Assembly: GCA_016926595.1 (NCBI GenBank)
Contig: JAFGOG010000522.1
Coordinates: forward strand, 1-12,132
Source: Anaerolineae bacterium
GTDB taxonomy: Bacteria > Chloroflexota > Anaerolineae > JAAYZQ01
Length of the DNA stretch: 12,132 nt
Direction: 5' to 3'
Under the pieces are notes generated by a model, which worked only from the letters and a program-made list of their open reading frames with translations, made no database searches and was not told the DNA's origin. The position numbers and the translations under genes are program-made. Below are positions 1-6,871 of this stretch, in pieces. Position 1 is the stretch's first letter. The number at the start of each line of letters is the position of its first letter.

Positions 1-1193
1 ACGATGGCAAAGATGGCCAACGACACGGCCAGGGCCAGGTCCTGGCCCGAGCCCCACGTAATGGCGCGGACAAAGGCGACTATGGCCATGGCGCCGCCCA
101 GCAGCAGGCCGACGCGCAGCTCGTGCCAGAGGGCGGGCAGTGCGTCTCTCAGCTCGATCTCGCCCACGCCCAGCGCGCGGATCAGCGTGGCCGTTGTCTG
201 GGTGCCGGCGTTGCCCCCGGTGCCGATGAGCAGCGGCACGAAAAATGTCAGGGTGACGACGGTCTGCAGCAGTCCTTCGAAGAGTCGCATCACGCTGCCG
301 GTCAGGCTCCCGGTCACGAACAGCAGCAATAGCCAGCCGACCCTCTTGCGAAAGACCGACAGGATCCCTGTGTCCAGGTAGGGCCGGTCGAGCGGCTCGG
401 CGCCGCCCAAGCGCTGGATATCCTCCGTGGCCTCGTCCACCAGGACGTCCACCACGTCGTCCACGGTGACTATGCCCAGGAGCTTGCCGACAGAATCCAC
501 CACGGGTAAGGCCAGCAGGTCATAGCGCGATATGAGCCGGGCGCACTCTTCCTGGTCAGCTCCCACCCGGACAGAGATCACCTCCGGGTTCATGATCTCC
601 TCCAGGCGTGTGTCCGGTTCTGCAACCACCAGTTGGCGCAGACTGACCACGCCGTCCAAGATCCCGTCCCGATCTACGACAAAGAGGTAGTAGATCTCCT
701 CGGCGTCCGGCTGCCACTTTCGGATCGCCTCGATCGCCTCGCTAGCGGTCATCTTGCGGCGCAGAGCCAGGAACTCGGAGGTCATCAGGCCGCCGGCGCT
801 GTCGTCGGGGTGCAGCAGTAGGGGACGCACGTCTTCGGGGTCCTCCATGCCTGCCAGTACGGTTTGCGCCTGTGCAGGGGCGATGTCGCCCAACAGGTCG
901 GCCGCCTCGTCAGATTCCATCTCGTCGACGATGCGGATGACCGCCTCGGGCGACAGGGTAGACACCAGCTGGGCTGCCTCCTGGTCATCCATCTTTTCCA
1001 GGATGTCGGCCGAGTCGGCAGGGTTCAGCTCTGGCAGGAGCGCTGCCTGCTCGTCGTCGTCCAGCTCAGAAAAAAGGGCAGCCTGGTCGGGCGGGCGCAG
1101 GGCCTCGAGGATGGCCGTCGCGCCGGCCAGATCGTCGCGCTCCAGGGTAGAGCGCAGGCGCGCCAAGACATCGTCCAGGACAAATGCTTCCAT
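1..1193 (-). CDS. mgtE: Magnesium channel/transporter MgtE (3' end beyond window)
   Basis: Reading the minus strand from ATG at 1193 gives 397 codons with no stop before the window edge. MgtE proteins are inner-membrane Mg2+ channels of about 450 residues that use cytosolic N and CBS domains to close when Mg2+ is plentiful. Residues 1-130 form the acidic, helical MgtE-N domain, ending in the family motif DSAGGLMT (131-138). Two CBS domains follow (about 139-197 and 198-260). The membrane part starts near residue 285. The family signature GTGGNAGTQ lies at 324-332 in the second membrane helix, and a third helix covers about 359-377. The sequence breaks off in the next helix, so about 50-60 residues are missing. 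The start is fixed by GGAGG six bases upstream. That site lies in a hairpin arm within a long leader behind a consensus promoter, so post-initiation control is likely. Identification is firm; Co2+ or other divalent transport cannot be excluded. Confidence 0.96.
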   Translation of the reverse strand, partial: MEAFVLDDVLARLRSTLERDDLAGATAILEALRPPDQAALFSELDDDEQAALLPELNPADSADILEKMDDQEAAQLVSTLSPEAVIRIVDEMESDEAADLLGDIAPAQAQTVLAGMEDPEDVRPLLLHPDDSAGGLMTSEFLALRRKMTASEAIEAIRKWQPDAEEIYYLFVVDRDGILDGVVSLRQLVVAEPDTRLEEIMNPEVISVRVGADQEECARLISRYDLLALPVVDSVGKLLGIVTVDDVVDVLVDEATEDIQRLGGAEPLDRPYLDTGILSVFRKRVGWLLLLFVTGSLTGSVMRLFEGLLQTVVTLTFFVPLLIGTGGNAGTQTTATLIRALGVGEIELRDALPALWHELRVGLLLGGAMAIVAFVRAITWGSGQDLALAVSLAIFAI

Positions 1194-1199
1194 GAAACA

Positions 1200-1225
1200 C
1201 CTCCGGGAGTGTTCTCCCCCGGAGG
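1200..1225 (-). promoter_or_regulatory. Hairpin sequestering the mgtE ribosome binding site
   Basis: On the minus strand CCTCCG (1225-1220) can pair with CGGAGG (1205-1200), and GGAG (1217-1214 complement) with CTCC (1209-1206 complement). That leaves a 2-nt bulge and an AACA loop. The 3' arm is the mgtE Shine-Dalgarno sequence, six bases before the ATG. A competing helix is available: CCCCCGG at 1258-1252 can pair with CCGGGGG at 1222-1216. That would open the hairpin and free the site. The pairings are visible in the sequence; their use as a switch is inferred. Confidence 0.55.
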
Positions 1226-1381
1226 CGGATTTGCGAGGTGAAACCTGCCTTCCGGGGGGCTAGACTATTCGATTGGCAGGGTGAAGACGGGACAATCGTC
1301 CCTTCCTACTCCAAGGAGACCCGTCTTCTGCTTTGCTTTCGTCCATCGTCCTCTATAGGTTTCTCGCCGTGGACCGGATCA

Positions 1382-1435
1382 TCAGCCCATGGCGTACGGC
1401 CACATGCCGTCGCTCCTGTCTTCCAGGAACGGCAT
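1382..1435 (-). CDS. Possible short leader peptide upstream of mgtE
   Basis: In the mgtE leader an ATG at 1435, about five bases after the predicted transcription start, opens an 18-codon frame reading MPFLEDRSDGMWPYAMG and ending in TGA at 1382-1384. An internal in-frame ATG at 1405 has AGGAG (1417-1413) seven bases upstream and would give the 7-residue MWPYAMG. Both the AGGAG and the internal ATG lie in the first leader hairpin. In Salmonella the mgtA and mgtCBR leaders carry short peptides whose translation senses conditions through proline or acidic codons, which makes this worth recording. A frame this short can occur by chance, so translation is unproven. Confidence 0.22.
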   Translation of the reverse strand: MPFLEDRSDGMWPYAMG

Positions 1436-1446
1436 GAAACGGGTGA

Positions 1447-1475
1447 ATTGTACTCCTCTTGCCGACGGTTGTCAA
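1447..1475 (-). promoter_or_regulatory. Consensus housekeeping promoter for mgtE
   Basis: On the minus strand TTGACA (1475-1470) and TACAAT (1452-1447) are separated by exactly 17 bp. This is a perfect -35 box and a 5/6 -10 box for the main sigma factor. The predicted start is near 1440. The promoter lies between the serpin stop and mgtE, so mgtE can be expressed independently of the upstream genes. A CGCG-CAT-CGCG palindrome (1480-1490) sits just upstream of the -35 box and could bind a protein, but nothing else supports that. Confidence 0.82.
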
Positions 1476-1566
1476 CTGCCGCGCATCGCGTGACTGCCTG
1501 GCGCGATCTGCTTTGCCAGGGACTTGCCGCCCAAAGCCTGTCGGGTCTGCCCTTATCAGCCGGCGG

Positions 1567-2868
1567 TCATTGGCTGGGATCGACGACCCGCCCCAGGAAC
1601 AGGAGCGTGCCGGTCTTACGATCTCGGATGAGAAACAGGAAGGGCCGATCGACCGTGACCTCCGCCGGGGTCTCCGGCGCCGATTCCAAGCTCATCTCCA
1701 CCGCCGTGGCCGCTGCTGCTTCGGTGCCGGCCTCGTCCACTGAGACGAATGCCTTGTGCAGGACGGCGCCGATGAACAGCTCGCGATCGCCGGTCATCCC
1801 CGAAAAGTCGGCGTCAAAGCTGAAGGCCAACGGCATGCCCATCTGTGACAGCGCATCCTTCAGGCTGAACTGCGAGTCGAACTTGAAGCGGGGCATTGTC
1901 AGAGCCACCTGTCCTGGAGCCAGCTCCTGCAGAATGGCCTCGACCTGTGCGGCATCCAGGGAGCCCTCGAATGCGGCGAACTGGCCCTCTGCCGGCAGGA
2001 GGATGACCATCGACAGCTCCTGGCCGTCGTAGGGGAGCTCCACTGCCTGGTAGCCCTGGCCTTTTGCGTAGCCCAACGACCCGGTCTGCTTCATCATCGG
2101 CACCTGTACCTGGCTGCCATCCAGCAAGGTAAATGCGCCATCCTTGGTCATACCCTTGTCAAAGGGCATCGCCCAGGCGGCGTTAAAGTATATGGCGTTG
2201 GTCAGGACAAGCCGCGTCAGGCTGTCGAGCACACCAGCCGGGATCAGGTCCTTGATCTTGCCCTCGGTCTGCTGGCTGACCCAATCGTTGATTGTGGTGC
2301 GCGCCTGCTCCGCTGCGTTTACATAGTCGACGAACTGCAGCCCGGCGTCATAGTTCTGCGACAGGAGATCCAAAAAGGCGGGCAGGAATTCATAGCCCTG
2401 CTGGCCCCACAAGGCGTTGACCACATTCAGTCGGAAGCCTTTCGCGTCCTGGCCTTGGGCGCCCTGCCCGCGCTGAGCCAACTCCTGGTCGAGGCCCTTG
2501 AACGACGGATGGAGTCCGGACTGGGGCAGGTCAAAGTGCAGAACCTTGGCCATTTGCTGTTCGGTCTCGCCCCGGGCACCGGCGTAGGTCATGGCCAGCG
2601 CCTGCGAAATGCTGTAGGGAGAGAAAAAGAGGTTCCCCGGCTGCCCCTTCAGAGCCTGGTACAGATCAAAGGCAAAGGCGGTGTTTCCGTTGACCAGCAC
2701 CGGCACGTCCGCCTGTCCCCCGCCTGGAGCTGGCGTCGCCGGTAAGGCCGGTTCTGTCACCTGGGGTGTGGGCAGCGGGCTGGTCGAGCTGGTAGCCGGC
2801 CCGCAAGCATTGGCTAACAGCGCGCTCACCACAAGCAACAATGCCAATTTCATCAGTCTGTTTCTCAT
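1567..2868 (-). CDS. Secreted inhibitory-type serpin, putative lipoprotein
   Basis: The 433-residue product is a serpin, a suicide inhibitor that traps serine (sometimes cysteine) proteases by inserting its reactive loop into a beta-sheet. Residues 1-22 are a signal peptide ending LLANAC, so Cys22 may be lipidated and the protein held outside the membrane. A Ser/Thr/Pro-rich linker follows. The fold is recognisable from FSPYSISQALAMTYAGARG near the start of the serpin domain, the NAIYFNAAW strand, and the C-terminal signature RPFLFLIRDRKTGTLLFLG. The hinge EAGTEAAAAT (from residue 379) keeps Thr at P14 and small residues at P12-P9, as in inhibitory members. Counting 17 positions gives Glu395-Ser396 as P1-P1'. 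The ATG at 2868 is preferred over an in-frame one at 2919 because AGGAG lies seven bases upstream. It follows the Fur-family gene after 95 bp. The target protease is unknown. Confidence 0.95.
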   Translation of the reverse strand: MRNRLMKLALLLVVSALLANACGPATSSTSPLPTPQVTEPALPATPAPGGGQADVPVLVNGNTAFAFDLYQALKGQPGNLFFSPYSISQALAMTYAGARGETEQQMAKVLHFDLPQSGLHPSFKGLDQELAQRGQGAQGQDAKGFRLNVVNALWGQQGYEFLPAFLDLLSQNYDAGLQFVDYVNAAEQARTTINDWVSQQTEGKIKDLIPAGVLDSLTRLVLTNAIYFNAAWAMPFDKGMTKDGAFTLLDGSQVQVPMMKQTGSLGYAKGQGYQAVELPYDGQELSMVILLPAEGQFAAFEGSLDAAQVEAILQELAPGQVALTMPRFKFDSQFSLKDALSQMGMPLAFSFDADFSGMTGDRELFIGAVLHKAFVSVDEAGTEAAAATAVEMSLESAPETPAEVTVDRPFLFLIRDRKTGTLLFLGRVVDPSQ

Positions 2869-2875
2869 CTTCTGA

Positions 2876-2880
2876 CTCCT
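2876..2880 (-). promoter_or_regulatory. Ribosome binding site fixing the serpin start
   Basis: AGGAG lies seven bases before the ATG at 2868. It falls inside the longer in-frame extension that begins at 2919, which has no comparable site. The signal peptide also begins directly at the 2868 ATG. Confidence 0.75.
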
Positions 2881-2892
2881 CTCTTGATGCGT

Positions 2893-2912
2893 ACCCGCCT
2901 GTCCAGGCAGGT
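2893..2912 (-). other. Hairpin between the Fur-family gene and the serpin gene
   Basis: ACCcGCCT and AGGCaGGT form an inverted repeat with one mismatch around a four-base loop in the 95-bp gap between fur-family stop and serpin start. No T run follows it on the minus strand, so it is a poor intrinsic terminator. It may stabilise or process a joint transcript. I see no convincing promoter for the serpin in the gap, which favours co-transcription with the regulator. Confidence 0.35.
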
Positions 2913-2963
2913 GTCCCAATTGCTTCTAACCTGTAGACGGGCGTGCTGCGGGAAAAGTTCCAT

Positions 2964-3398
2964 TTATGCGTCGGCGGCTGCGCAGGCCGGGCACAGTCCT
3001 AAAATGGAGAGGTGCTCGAGTGCCGCCCGAAAGCCATACTCGGCTTGCAGGCGCTCCCCGAACGCCTGGGCGACTTTCAGGTCGGCGCCAATGACCCGGC
3101 CACAAGCCTGGCAAACCAGGTGCAGGTGAGGGCCGTGGATGCCCAAGAGCTCGTAGCGTCGTTGGTTGTCGCCCGAGTCCACACAGGAGACCAGGGCAAG
3201 CTGTTGGAGCAGGTCCAAGGTGCGATATACGGTCGAGACATCCACTGAGGCGCTGACCCTTTGCGCCCGGCTATAGATCTCGTCGGCAGTGGCCAGCCCG
3301 TCGACGTCGTGCAATACCGACAGGATTATCTCGCGTTGTCGAGTCAGCCGGAAACCCCGCTCACGTAGTTGTTGAATAAAGACCTGCTCACAGGCCAT
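2964..3398 (-). CDS. Fur-family metal-dependent transcriptional regulator
   Basis: The 144-residue product has the size and layout of the Fur/PerR/Zur family, cytosolic dimers that bind operator palindromes when loaded with metal. Residues 10-72 are the winged helix domain, with LTRQREIIL (18-26) and the recognition helix VSTVYRTLDLL (54-64). The dimer domain has HLHLVC (91-96) and two CxxC pairs, C96/C99 and C136/C139, for the structural zinc. The metal-site residues Glu83, His91 and His93 match Fur positions, but the DNA-domain histidine of Fur and PerR (in the HxxA(D/E)xxY motif) is Leu35 here. The exact metal specificity therefore cannot be assigned. GGGAGG seven bases upstream fixes the start; a longer frame from 3656 would overlap the neighbouring fibre gene and is not used. 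It has its own promoter and a palindrome over the predicted start, suggesting autoregulation. Confidence 0.94.
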   Translation of the reverse strand: MACEQVFIQQLRERGFRLTRQREIILSVLHDVDGLATADEIYSRAQRVSASVDVSTVYRTLDLLQQLALVSCVDSGDNQRRYELLGIHGPHLHLVCQACGRVIGADLKVAQAFGERLQAEYGFRAALEHLSILGLCPACAAADA

Positions 3399-3417
3399 GG
3401 TCCTGCCTCCCGAATTG

Positions 3418-3433
3418 TTGCATCTGTTTGCAA
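3418..3433 (-). promoter_or_regulatory. Candidate operator of the Fur-family gene
   Basis: TTGCA-N6-TGCAA is a 16-bp inverted repeat that overlaps the predicted transcription start of the regulator gene. A further TTGCAA, itself palindromic, forms the -35 element at 3461-3466. Fur-family proteins commonly repress their own promoters through AT-rich palindromes at this location. The sequence does not match a Fur, PerR or Zur box consensus that I know. Confidence 0.4.
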
Positions 3434-3438
3434 AAGTA

Positions 3439-3466
3439 ATTATACCACGCGCGCGGCAGCTTGCAA
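3439..3466 (-). promoter_or_regulatory. Extended -10 promoter of the Fur-family gene
   Basis: On the minus strand TATAAT (3444-3439) is preceded by TGG, making an extended -10 element. TTGCAA (3466-3461), a 4/6 match to the -35 box, lies 16 bp upstream. The predicted start is near 3432, giving an untranslated leader of about 35 nt before the ATG at 3398. The promoter sits between the fibre gene stop and the regulator, making the regulator (and probably the serpin) a separate transcription unit. Confidence 0.75.
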
Positions 3467-3528
3467 GAATGCCGATAGCGATATCAGGGACGAGAGGAAA
3501 ACCCTTCGCTTGTTCATTGGCGCTCTCC

Positions 3529-6500
3529 CTACCAGGCCACTTCCGATGTATTGACCGTGGCGACCCAGCGGATCGTTTCGCCGTTGCCCTGCACCTGAAC
3601 GAACAGGGCATCGTCGACGTCGCTGGCGATGACCTGGACATCCCAGGCCGTATCATCCTCGCCCAAGACAGTCACTGTGGGTGTGCCAACGAGGGCGGTG
3701 GCGCCGCCGACGTTCTCGACGACGCCTTGGATGCGGTAACCGGCCGATTCGCCGGCTTCGGTGCGCCCGGCGAGCAGGATATCAAAGGTCACCGTGCGGC
3801 CAGAGGCGATGGTGAGCCGTTGACTGATGCCGTTCCCATCCAGAAACAGATCGTGCCAGGCGCCGGCGGCCATGGGATATTGCCGCCGCAGCACATAAGT
3901 CGAGGTCTGGGCATCGCCGGACGCAGCAAACTTGCCGCTAGCATGAGCTATTTCGCCATAGTGCGTAGCGGCCGCTTCAAGGCCTCCTGGCACAGTGGCG
4001 TACTGGCCACTGGCAGTGTTGCTCAACCCCCCGGCGACGGTGGCAAAGGTGTTGCTGCCGGCGTTGCCATCGTCGCTGCCGGCCTGGTTGCCATAGCCGC
4101 CGCCGACCACGCTGTAATGGTCGGTGATCCGGTTGAGAAAGCCGCTCTGTCCACCGCCGGCAATGACAGCGCCAAAGACGCCGGAGGTGAGCCAGTTGCC
4201 GCTGTAGCCGCCGATTAGGTTCGGGCTGGTGGCGTTCGGCTCCAGGCGCAGGCCGCTCCCGGCAGTGTCTATCCTCAGGGATACACCGCCGGTGGCCCGC
4301 ACGGCGAACTGGTTGGCCGTACTGCAGGCAAAGTCGGCGTTGGTGCTGTCGGCCCAGACAAAACAGCCGTCCAGGTTGGCCTTGGCCTGGCGGCCGGCGG
4401 CGAAGGAATAGAACCCAGCGGCGGTATTGCCCATCCCCCCAGGGACGGTGCTGTAGCTGGCGCTGGCGGTGTTGCTCGACCCCCCGCCGACGGTGGTAAA
4501 GGTGTTGTTGCCCACGCTGCCGGCATTGTCGCCGGCCTGGTTGTTCCGACCACCGCCGACCACGCCGTAATGGTCGGTAACCCGGTTGAGAAAGCCGCTC
4601 TCGCCGCCGCCGCCAATCACCGCGCCAAAGACGCCGGAGGTGAGCCAGTTGCCGCTGTAGCCGGCGACCAGGTTCGGGCTGGTGGCGTTGGGCTCGAGGC
4701 TCAGGCCGCTCCCGGCTGTGTCTACCCTCAGGGATACGCCGCCAGTGGCCCGCACAGCGAACTGGTTGGCCGTACTGCAGCCAAAGTCGGCGTCGGTGCT
4801 GTCGGCCCAGACAAAACAACCGGCGCTGTTGGCTTGGGCCCGGCGCCCGGCGGCAAGGGTATAGTCCCCAGAGGCCACGTTCAAAAGCCCTCCTGGAACT
4901 GCCGCATAGCTGCCGCTGGCGGTGTTCTGATTGCCGCCAGCGACCGTGGCGTGTGCGCTTGTAGCGGTATTGGTGTAGCCCCCGCCGACGGTGGCCCCCA
5001 GGCTGCTGGCGGCATTGTATGAGCCCCCGCCGACGGTGGCATAGTCCAGGCTGGCGGTGTTGGTGTAGCCTCCACTGACAGTGGCTCCCGGGCCACTGGC
5101 AGTATTTTGCCGACCCCCGCCGACGGCAGCGTACCCGCCGCTTGCGGTGTTCTGCCGGCCCCCACCGACGGTGGCGTAGGGCTTGTCTGCGGCGGTGCCG
5201 GCGCTGTCCCCTGCCTGGTTGTTTCCGCCTCCGCCCACCGTGCCATACTCGTCGGTCACCCGGTTTGCCGTTGTCGAAGGGTTGCCCGGGTCAGTGGATC
5301 CACCACCGCCGATGGTGGCATACTCTGCGGTAGCGGTGTTGTAATAGCCGCCGCCAATGCTGCAGAAAGCGCCGCTGGCGGTGTTATAGTAGCCTCCGCC
5401 GATGGCGGCGTAGCCGGCGTTGGCAGTGTTGTGGTAGCCCCCGCCGATGGTGGCCCACGACGCGTTGACGGCGTTGTAGGCGCCTCCGCCGATGGTAGCC
5501 GAGCTGCCGCTGGCGGCGCTGGCATAGCCCCCACCGACGGTTGCATAGTCGCCACTGGCGGTATTCTCCCGGCCCCCACCAACGGTGGCGTACGTCGCGT
5601 CGGTGACAGTGCCAGCGCTGTCCCCCGCTTGGTTGCCTGCGCCGCCGCCCACCGCGCCATAACTGTCAGTGACTCGGTTTAGGGAACTGGAGTTTCCTCC
5701 ACCGGCGATCGTCGCTCCATAGACCCCGCCCGTGAGCGAGTTCCCGTTGTAGCCACCGATCAGGTTGGGGCTGGTGGAGTGTGGTTCCAAGCGCAGCGCG
5801 CGCAGTCCGTTGACCTTGATCTCCAGCGCCTGGTTGTCGTTGGTGCCCAGATAGTTGGCGCCGGGCGTCGTTCCGGCATTGCCGGTTACGCTCCACGCGT
5901 TGGTGTTCTCCGGGCCAGTGGGACCGGCGGCGCCGGTGGCACCGGTGGAGCCTTCCGGACCTGAAGGGCCGGATGGTCCGGCTGCGCCGGTGGCGCCGGT
6001 AGCGCCTGTCGCCCCAGCAGCTCCGGCAGGTCCCGTAGCGCCTGTAACCCCGGCAGGCCCGGCGGGTCCAGCGGGTCCGATAGCGCCTGTCGCCCCATCT
6101 GGCCCGGTAGGTCCGGTCGCGCCTGTAGCTCCGGCAGGTCCGGCAGGACCGGTGGCGCCCGCAGGTCCGGCAGGTCCGGAAGGACCAGAAGGACCGGCAG
6201 GACCGGCGGCCCCGGATGGTCCAAGGGGGCCACTTGGGCCTGTCTCACCTACCGGTCCCTGCGGACCGGTTGGCCCAACGGGGCCTTCGGGCCCGGTCGC
6301 TCCTGAGGGGCCAGCAGGTCCGGTAGCGCCGGCTGGGCCGGACGGCCCGGTAGGTCCGGTTGGGGCGTTCAGGGCATAGACCGCATAGGGCGCGGCGGTC
6401 AGCGCCTGGCGCGGGCTGAGGACTGTGTACCCGGGGTCACCGCTGCACTTGACCGCCACTTCCAGCCACAGCGCCGTCCCATCCAAGACGCCCGCGCCAA

Positions 6501-6780
6501 AATCGAGCTGCACGGTGAACAGGCCACCGCTGACCGTCACACCTGTTGGATTCAGCAGCGGGCCCACCTGCGCACCGGCGTCAGGGTCGTTCCACAAGCT
6601 GAACTGGAAATCGCACGCGCTGTTGGTGGGGTTGCCCGACGTATCGGTCAGGCGGCCTTGGTAGGTAAAACCGGCGCCCACCGGCGTTTCAGGCTGCGGC
6701 CCCTTGGCAACAGCCAGGCCGGCGGCCACGGTAAGGATCAGGACCAGGGATAGCAAGGCATACAGTTTCTTGGCATTCAT
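3529..6780 (-). CDS. Secreted collagen-like / beta-roll fibre protein
   Basis: This 1083-residue protein is built from repeated fibre modules. A signal peptide (1-25) ends in AVA. Residues 36-139 form a globular module starting GFTYQGRL and ending [13 protein letters not shown], also found in the 733-residue protein encoded upstream. Residues 141-290 are 50 uninterrupted Gly-X-Y collagen triplets, rich in GPT and GAT and almost free of charge. Residues 296-941 hold 15-residue repeats of the type YATVGGGxxNTASGx, resembling the left-handed beta-roll of YadA-type adhesin heads, mixed with larger recurring modules. Residues 960-1083 form a beta-rich C-terminal domain reminiscent of phage tail-fibre caps. 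Collagen and YadA-like rolls both imply a homotrimer. No membrane anchor or LP-type tail is present (it ends SEVAW). It starts at ATG 6780 behind AAAGGG, 91 bp from the terminator palindrome of the preceding unit, and I see no clear promoter. Ligand and exact role are unknown. Confidence 0.9.
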   Translation of the reverse strand: MNAKKLYALLSLVLILTVAAGLAVAKGPQPETPVGAGFTYQGRLTDTSGNPTNSACDFQFSLWNDPDAGAQVGPLLNPTGVTVSGGLFTVQLDFGAGVLDGTALWLEVAVKCSGDPGYTVLSPRQALTAAPYAVYALNAPTGPTGPSGPAGATGPAGPSGATGPEGPVGPTGPQGPVGETGPSGPLGPSGAAGPAGPSGPSGPAGPAGATGPAGPAGATGATGPTGPDGATGAIGPAGPAGPAGVTGATGPAGAAGATGATGATGAAGPSGPSGPEGSTGATGAAGPTGPENTNAWSVTGNAGTTPGANYLGTNDNQALEIKVNGLRALRLEPHSTSPNLIGGYNGNSLTGGVYGATIAGGGNSSSLNRVTDSYGAVGGGAGNQAGDSAGTVTDATYATVGGGRENTASGDYATVGGGYASAASGSSATIGGGAYNAVNASWATIGGGYHNTANAGYAAIGGGYYNTASGAFCSIGGGYYNTATAEYATIGGGGSTDPGNPSTTANRVTDEYGTVGGGGNNQAGDSAGTAADKPYATVGGGRQNTASGGYAAVGGGRQNTASGPGATVSGGYTNTASLDYATVGGGSYNAASSLGATVGGGYTNTATSAHATVAGGNQNTASGSYAAVPGGLLNVASGDYTLAAGRRAQANSAGCFVWADSTDADFGCSTANQFAVRATGGVSLRVDTAGSGLSLEPNATSPNLVAGYSGNWLTSGVFGAVIGGGGESGFLNRVTDHYGVVGGGRNNQAGDNAGSVGNNTFTTVGGGSSNTASASYSTVPGGMGNTAAGFYSFAAGRQAKANLDGCFVWADSTNADFACSTANQFAVRATGGVSLRIDTAGSGLRLEPNATSPNLIGGYSGNWLTSGVFGAVIAGGGQSGFLNRITDHYSVVGGGYGNQAGSDDGNAGSNTFATVAGGLSNTASGQYATVPGGLEAAATHYGEIAHASGKFAASGDAQTSTYVLRRQYPMAAGAWHDLFLDGNGISQRLTIASGRTVTFDILLAGRTEAGESAGYRIQGVVENVGGATALVGTPTVTVLGEDDTAWDVQVIASDVDDALFVQVQGNGETIRWVATVNTSEVAW
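3982..4869 (-). repeat. Tandem duplication of a 151-codon module in the fibre gene
   Basis: Residues 638-782 (4869-4435) and 789-933 (4416-3982) repeat with a constant 453-bp offset. Both contain [53 protein letters not shown] and a NQAG spacer. Stretches of DNA are nearly identical between copies, for example around 4150-4350 and 4600-4810, so the duplication or a conversion event is recent. Each copy holds two cysteines (655/668 and 806/819) that could form a disulfide. Confidence 0.85.
4864..5178 (-). repeat. Second beta-roll array, seven 15-residue repeats
   Basis: Residues 535-639 divide exactly into seven 15-residue units, each with an aromatic or small first residue, A(T/A)V, a Gly-Gly pair and an N-x-AS turn. 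The period is constant in DNA (45 bp). Confidence 0.85.
5323..5592 (-). repeat. First beta-roll array, six 15-residue repeats
   Basis: Residues 397-486 split into six consecutive 15-residue units such as [15 protein letters not shown] and [15 protein letters not shown]. The array is followed by a partial unit and a spacer module (about 497-534) before the second array begins. Confidence 0.85.
5911..6360 (-). repeat. Collagen Gly-X-Y tract of 50 triplets
   Basis: Glycine occurs at every third residue from 142 to 289 of the fibre protein without interruption. X is mostly Pro or Ala, and Y is mostly Pro, Thr, Ser or Ala when read in GXY phase. Only four charged residues occur (three Glu, one Asp). 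Thr-rich GPT/GAT triplets are those known to be glycosylated in the Bacillus BclA filament. Confidence 0.95.
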
Positions 6781-6871
6781 CGCATACCCTTTCTTGTAGA
6801 CATGGATCGAAATAAGCGCGGGTGCGGATCATCACTTTGCGCCGAATTCGGGCCGGCACCCTCCAGACAGA

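Larger units (their letters stand above)
1194..1440 (-). promoter_or_regulatory. Structured mgtE 5' leader, candidate Mg-responsive RNA element
   Basis: About 245 nt separate the predicted transcription start (near 1440) from the mgtE ATG, and the stretch holds no ordinary gene. I can trace several inverted repeats by eye. 1403-1410 pairs with 1429-1436, with an inner 1414-1418/1424-1428 helix, right at the 5' end. 1283-1291 pairs with 1320-1328 (9 bp), competing with 1289-1293/1298-1302 for the same GGG. There is a small AGGT/ACCT hairpin at 1236-1246, and a final hairpin over the ribosome binding site. The arrangement resembles a riboswitch or attenuation leader, and mgtE is often under such control. 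I do not recognise the conserved M-box (ykoK) core, so the class is unknown. No folding program was run. Confidence 0.5.

Noticed and set aside
1194..1440. Known M-box magnesium riboswitch
   Set aside because: I do not find the conserved core segments of the ykoK class in the leader; only a covariance model search could settle a divergent member.
1510..1537. GCTTTG/CAAAGC inverted repeat as a serpin terminator
   Set aside because: Only 6 bp with a 16-nt loop, and no T run follows on the minus strand.
1238..2032. 264-codon plus-strand frame
   Set aside because: It is antisense to the serpin and the mgtE leader and resembles no protein family. The minus-strand serpin is unambiguous.
3399..3656. 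N-terminal extension of the Fur-family protein
   Set aside because: The extension would overlap the end of the fibre gene, crosses the regulator's promoter, and lacks a ribosome binding site, while GGGAGG precedes the ATG at 3398.
3977..4819. 280-codon minus-strand frame rich in Arg and Gln
   Set aside because: It is an alternative frame of the fibre repeats, kept open by the repeated, stop-poor sequence.
3982..5592. CRISPR array
   Set aside because: The repeats are in frame, encode a continuous protein, and lack unique spacers between identical repeats.
5855..6379. Long plus-strand frame opposite the collagen tract
   Set aside because: Its Pro/Val/Ala triplet pattern is the antisense of the Gly-X-Y codons; it has no independent start signal or family.
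3529..6780. Classical trimeric autotransporter
   Set aside because: The head-like repeats resemble YadA, but there is no C-terminal beta-barrel anchor; the protein ends in a soluble-looking beta domain.
6781..6871. Promoter for the 1083-residue fibre gene
   Set aside because: Only weak -10-like hexamers without a matching -35 box are visible; expression could come from readthrough or an alternative sigma factor.
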